From positions 36,852,635 to 36,916,634 of the forward strand of contig NC_060063.1 of the NCBI RefSeq assembly GCF_020283565.1: DNA of 64,000 nucleotides, read 5' to 3'. Both the position numbers and the translations under genes were made by a program. This DNA is from Trifolium pratense. Its lineage: Eukaryota > Streptophyta > Magnoliopsida > Fabales > Fabaceae. This document shows, piece by piece, positions 61,311 to 64,000 of the stretch. The notes beneath the pieces were generated by a model. The model was not told where the DNA came from, made no database searches, and was given only the letters and a program-made list of their open reading frames with translations. Positions within the stretch are counted from its first letter, which is position 1. Every line of letters begins with the position of its first letter.

Positions 61311-64000
61311 ATGGCTGGAAGAGGTAATGGAAGAGGTCACAATCAGATGGCAGATGCGATAGCTACTTTGACCAACATCGTGGCTAGAGATCATCAACCC
61401 GGGAGGGAAGATGAGATGAGGTTGGAGAGGTTCATGAAGCATAATCCGAAGCTTTTCACTGGAGGCTATGCTCCGGAAGCTGCTGTCAAGTGGATAGAGG
61501 AAGTTGAGATTGTCTTTGAGGCTATGAGGTGTACCGAGGAGAGTAAGTTGACCTTGGGTACTTATGTACTTCGTGAGGAAGCTAACAAGTGGTGGAAGAA
61601 TGCTAAGCTGAGGATGGGAGTTGGTGGTGTGGTAATCACTTGGGAGATGTTCAAGGGAGAGTTCTTGAGGAAGTACTTTCCGGCTGATATTAGGAACAAG
61701 AAAGTGGTGGAGTTCATGGAGCTCAAGCAAGGAAACATGTTTGTGGCGGAGTATTCCGTGAAGTTTGAAGAGCTATGTGCGTTTAGTCCACACTACAACA
61801 CCGTGGGAGCTGAGAATGACAAGTGTGTCAAGTTCGAAAGTGGGTTGCGCCCGGACATCAAGCATCTTATCGGATTTTCTCAAATCCGAGACTTTGCAAC
61901 TTTGGTGGATAAGTGCCGTATCTGTGATGATGATGGAAATGCCAAGACTAACTACTACAAGGCCATGAGTGACAAAAGAGGAAAAGGTCAAGACCGTGGG
62001 AAACCCTATGGTGACAAGGGAAAGAAAGTTGTTGAGACTAGTGGTGGGAAGAAGAAAGGTAGCGGTCAATGCTATAGGTGTGGAGAAGTGGGCCATAAGT
62101 CTTATGAATGCCCAGGGAAAGGAGACAAGTGTTTCAACTGTGGAAAGTGGGGACATAGGTCTGATGTTTGTCAAGTGAAGGTGACTTGCTTCAATTGTGG
62201 TGAAGAGGGTCACAAGAGTCCTATGTGCAAGAAGCCGAAGAAGACTATGGGAAAGGTGTTTGCTTTGAGTGGAGATGATGCGGATCAGGGGGATAATCTC
62301 ATTAGAGGTACGTGTTTCATCTATAACACTCCTTTAATTGCGATTATTGATACGGGAGCAACACATTCTTTTATATCCGTTGATTGCATGAAGCGTCTTA
62401 GTATACCTGTGTCTGAAATGTCTGGTCGTATGGAAATAGAAACTCCTGCTAATGGTTCTGTAACTACCCGTCTCGTATGTCGTGACTGTCCCGTAACCGT
62501 GTTTGGTAGACACTTTGGAATGGACCTAGTGTGTATCCAACTTAGTGGAATAGATGTTATCTTTGGTATGAACTGGTTGATATTTAATCGAGTCCATATC
62601 AATTGTTGCGAGAAGACTGTTGTGTTTCCTAAACTGGAGGAGAGTTTGCATTTGATGAGTAAGAAGGAAGTAGTAGAATCGTTGAAGGAACCTGTAGAGG
62701 TGTATGCGTTGTTTGCATCCTTGAAGATGGAAGGTGAAGTTAAGGTGGAAGAGTTGCCGGTTGTTTGTGAATTTCCCGATGTATTTCCGGAAGACGTGTC
62801 AGATGTGCCGCCGAAAAGAGAAGTAGAGTTTACGATTGATTTGGTACCTGGTACTAGTCCGATATCTATGGCACCGTATAGAATGTCAGCGTCAGAGTTG
62901 AATGAGTTGAAGAAGCAACTAGAAGAACTTCTTGAGAAGAAGTTTATTCGACCTAGTGTATCGTCGTGGGGTGCACCTGTGCTGTTAGTAAAGAAGAAGG
63001 AAGGGAGTATGAGATTGTGTATCGACTACCGTCAGTTGAACAAAGTGACGATCAAGAATAACTATCCACTCCCGAGGATAGATGATTTGATGGATCAATT
63101 GGTTGGAGCTTGCGTGTTTAGTAAAATCGATTTGAGATCCGGATACCATCAGATTAGAGTGAAAACGGAGGATATACCAAAGACTGCTTTTAGGACGAGG
63201 TATGGTCATTATGAATATTCGGTGATGCCTTTTGGTGTGACCAATGCACCTGGTGTTTTTATGGAGTACATGAATAGGATTTTTCATTCATTCTTGGATA
63301 AGTTTGTAGTGGTATTCATCGATGATATTTTGGTTTACTCAAAGTCCGAAGAGGAACATAAGGAGCATTTGCGGATTGTTTTACAAGTTTTGAAGGAGAA
63401 GAAGTTGTATGCCAAATTGTCGAAGTGTGAATTTTGGTTGAAAGAAGTAAGTTTTCTTGGTCATGTGATTTCAAGTGGAGGAATAGCGGTTGACCCAGCG
63501 AAAGTTGATGCCGTGTTACAGTGGGGAACACCGGAGTCTGTTTCTGAGATAAGAAGTTTTCTTGGATTGGCTGGTTATTATAGGAGATTCATTGAAGGGT
63601 TTTCGAAGTTGGCTTTGCCTTTGACGCAGTTGACTCGGAAGGATCAAGCGTTTGTTTGGGATGTGAAGTGTGAAGAAAGTTTTCAAGAGCTTAAGAAGAG
63701 GTTGACTACCGCGCCTGTGTTGATTTTGCCGGATGCTAAGGAATCTTTCGTCGTGTATTGTGATGCTTCGAAGATGGGACTAAGAGGTGTGCTTATGCAA
63801 AAAGGTCAAGTGGTAGCGTATGTGTCGAGACAACTGAAGGTTCATGAGAGGAATTATCCGACACACGATCTTGAGTTAGCCGCAGTTGTGTTTTCATTGA
63901 AGGTGTGGAGGCATTACTTGTATGGATCGAAGTTTGAAGTCTTTAGTGATCACAAGAGTTTGAAGTATCTATTCGATCAAAAGGAGTTGAATATGAGACA
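61311..64000 (+). CDS. Tekay chromovirus gag-pol, 3' end outside window
   Basis: The frame opens at ATG 61311 and has no stop up to 64000 (896 codons and 2 bases), so it is partial at the right edge. Order: gag (about 1-230), three zinc knuckles ([14 protein letters not shown] at about 254, [28 protein letters not shown]), protease with DTGATHSF (about 347), reverse transcriptase with [12 protein letters not shown] and FIDDILVYS (about 670), and RNase H (YCDASKMGL, about 816) up to [11 protein letters not shown] at the edge. Integrase and chromodomain are expected to the right. The intact frame makes this a candidate source of enzymes for the related non-coding element at 11625. Confidence 0.93.
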   Translation, partial: MAGRGNGRGHNQMADAIATLTNIVARDHQPGREDEMRLERFMKHNPKLFTGGYAPEAAVKWIEEVEIVFEAMRCTEESKLTLGTYVLREEANKWWKNAKLRMGVGGVVITWEMFKGEFLRKYFPADIRNKKVVEFMELKQGNMFVAEYSVKFEELCAFSPHYNTVGAENDKCVKFESGLRPDIKHLIGFSQIRDFATLVDKCRICDDDGNAKTNYYKAMSDKRGKGQDRGKPYGDKGKKVVETSGGKKKGSGQCYRCGEVGHKSYECPGKGDKCFNCGKWGHRSDVCQVKVTCFNCGEEGHKSPMCKKPKKTMGKVFALSGDDADQGDNLIRGTCFIYNTPLIAIIDTGATHSFISVDCMKRLSIPVSEMSGRMEIETPANGSVTTRLVCRDCPVTVFGRHFGMDLVCIQLSGIDVIFGMNWLIFNRVHINCCEKTVVFPKLEESLHLMSKKEVVESLKEPVEVYALFASLKMEGEVKVEELPVVCEFPDVFPEDVSDVPPKREVEFTIDLVPGTSPISMAPYRMSASELNELKKQLEELLEKKFIRPSVSSWGAPVLLVKKKEGSMRLCIDYRQLNKVTIKNNYPLPRIDDLMDQLVGACVFSKIDLRSGYHQIRVKTEDIPKTAFRTRYGHYEYSVMPFGVTNAPGVFMEYMNRIFHSFLDKFVVVFIDDILVYSKSEEEHKEHLRIVLQVLKEKKLYAKLSKCEFWLKEVSFLGHVISSGGIAVDPAKVDAVLQWGTPESVSEIRSFLGLAGYYRRFIEGFSKLALPLTQLTRKDQAFVWDVKCEESFQELKKRLTTAPVLILPDAKESFVVYCDASKMGLRGVLMQKGQVVAYVSRQLKVHERNYPTHDLELAAVVFSLKVWRHYLYGSKFEVFSDHKSLKYLFDQKELNMR

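Larger units (their letters stand above)
59133..64000 (+). mobile_element. Tekay-type chromovirus (Ty3/gypsy), continues past the window
   Basis: The 5' LTR (59133-61174), primer site TGGTATCAGAGC (61179-61190) and an open gag-pol frame to the window end are present. LTR ends (TGTAACGACCCAATTTTCAT ... GGGTTGGGTGTTACA) and much of the LTR body match the non-coding element at 11625. The left target site is AAGCA (59128-59132); the right copy lies outside the window. Confidence 0.9.

Overview
The window is plant nuclear DNA: AT-rich, dominated by Ty3/gypsy and Ty1/copia LTR retrotransposons, Helitrons and Mutator-like (MULE) elements. It has one intact spliced cellular gene, a 12-coding-exon kinesin-13A on the minus strand. 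The repeat styles, the CC-NB-LRR fragment and the kinesin suggest a papilionoid legume (clover/medick/pea type); that is inference from family resemblance, not a search result.

Layout. 1-2320: 3' end and 3' LTR of a Tat/Ogre-type gypsy element. 3424-10093: a MULE with long diverged inverted arms and an exact 9-bp target duplication, its middle filled by Helitron sequence. 11354-20898: a broken transposon-type gene (putative gypsy-type transposon domain), split by a young 7.66-kb Tekay-like LTR element (11625-19284) with almost no coding sequence. 20899-21974: repeats and a CACGTG cluster. 21975-28432: a 5'-truncated NB-LRR pseudogene, split by a 4.36-kb copia element (23936-28294) on the opposite strand. 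28700-29815: a second copia remnant. 29901-31660: duplicated intergenic DNA and a tRNA-derived SINE. 32415-39458: KIN13A with a probable 5'-UTR intron. 40330-45165: a copia-type LTR and a run of MITEs (two MULE-type with 9-bp duplications, one of which carries a Helitron-helicase fragment, plus a Stowaway-like and a hAT-like element). 45172-49463: a gypsy element with RT-integrase deleted, its gag split by a 1.58-kb solo LTR. 49927-64000: a nest in which a hAT-like repeat is cut by a Reina-type chromovirus with a 1460-codon gag-pol frame, its 3' LTR is cut by a Sirevirus, and that is cut by a coding Tekay chromovirus running off the window end.

The insertion order can be read from target duplications and interrupted frames: CGACT for the non-coding Tekay-like element, GCTTC for copia, TGTAT/TTTAT for the solo LTR, and 9-bp duplications for three MULE-type elements. 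The only gene likely to serve the cell is KIN13A. The rest is mobile DNA or its debris. The most informative features are the arrays of short palindromes in LTRs of unrelated families, the MITE that captured a Helitron-helicase piece, the young non-coding LTR element beside a coding relative with the same LTR ends, and a gag-pol frame that continues into its own 3' LTR.
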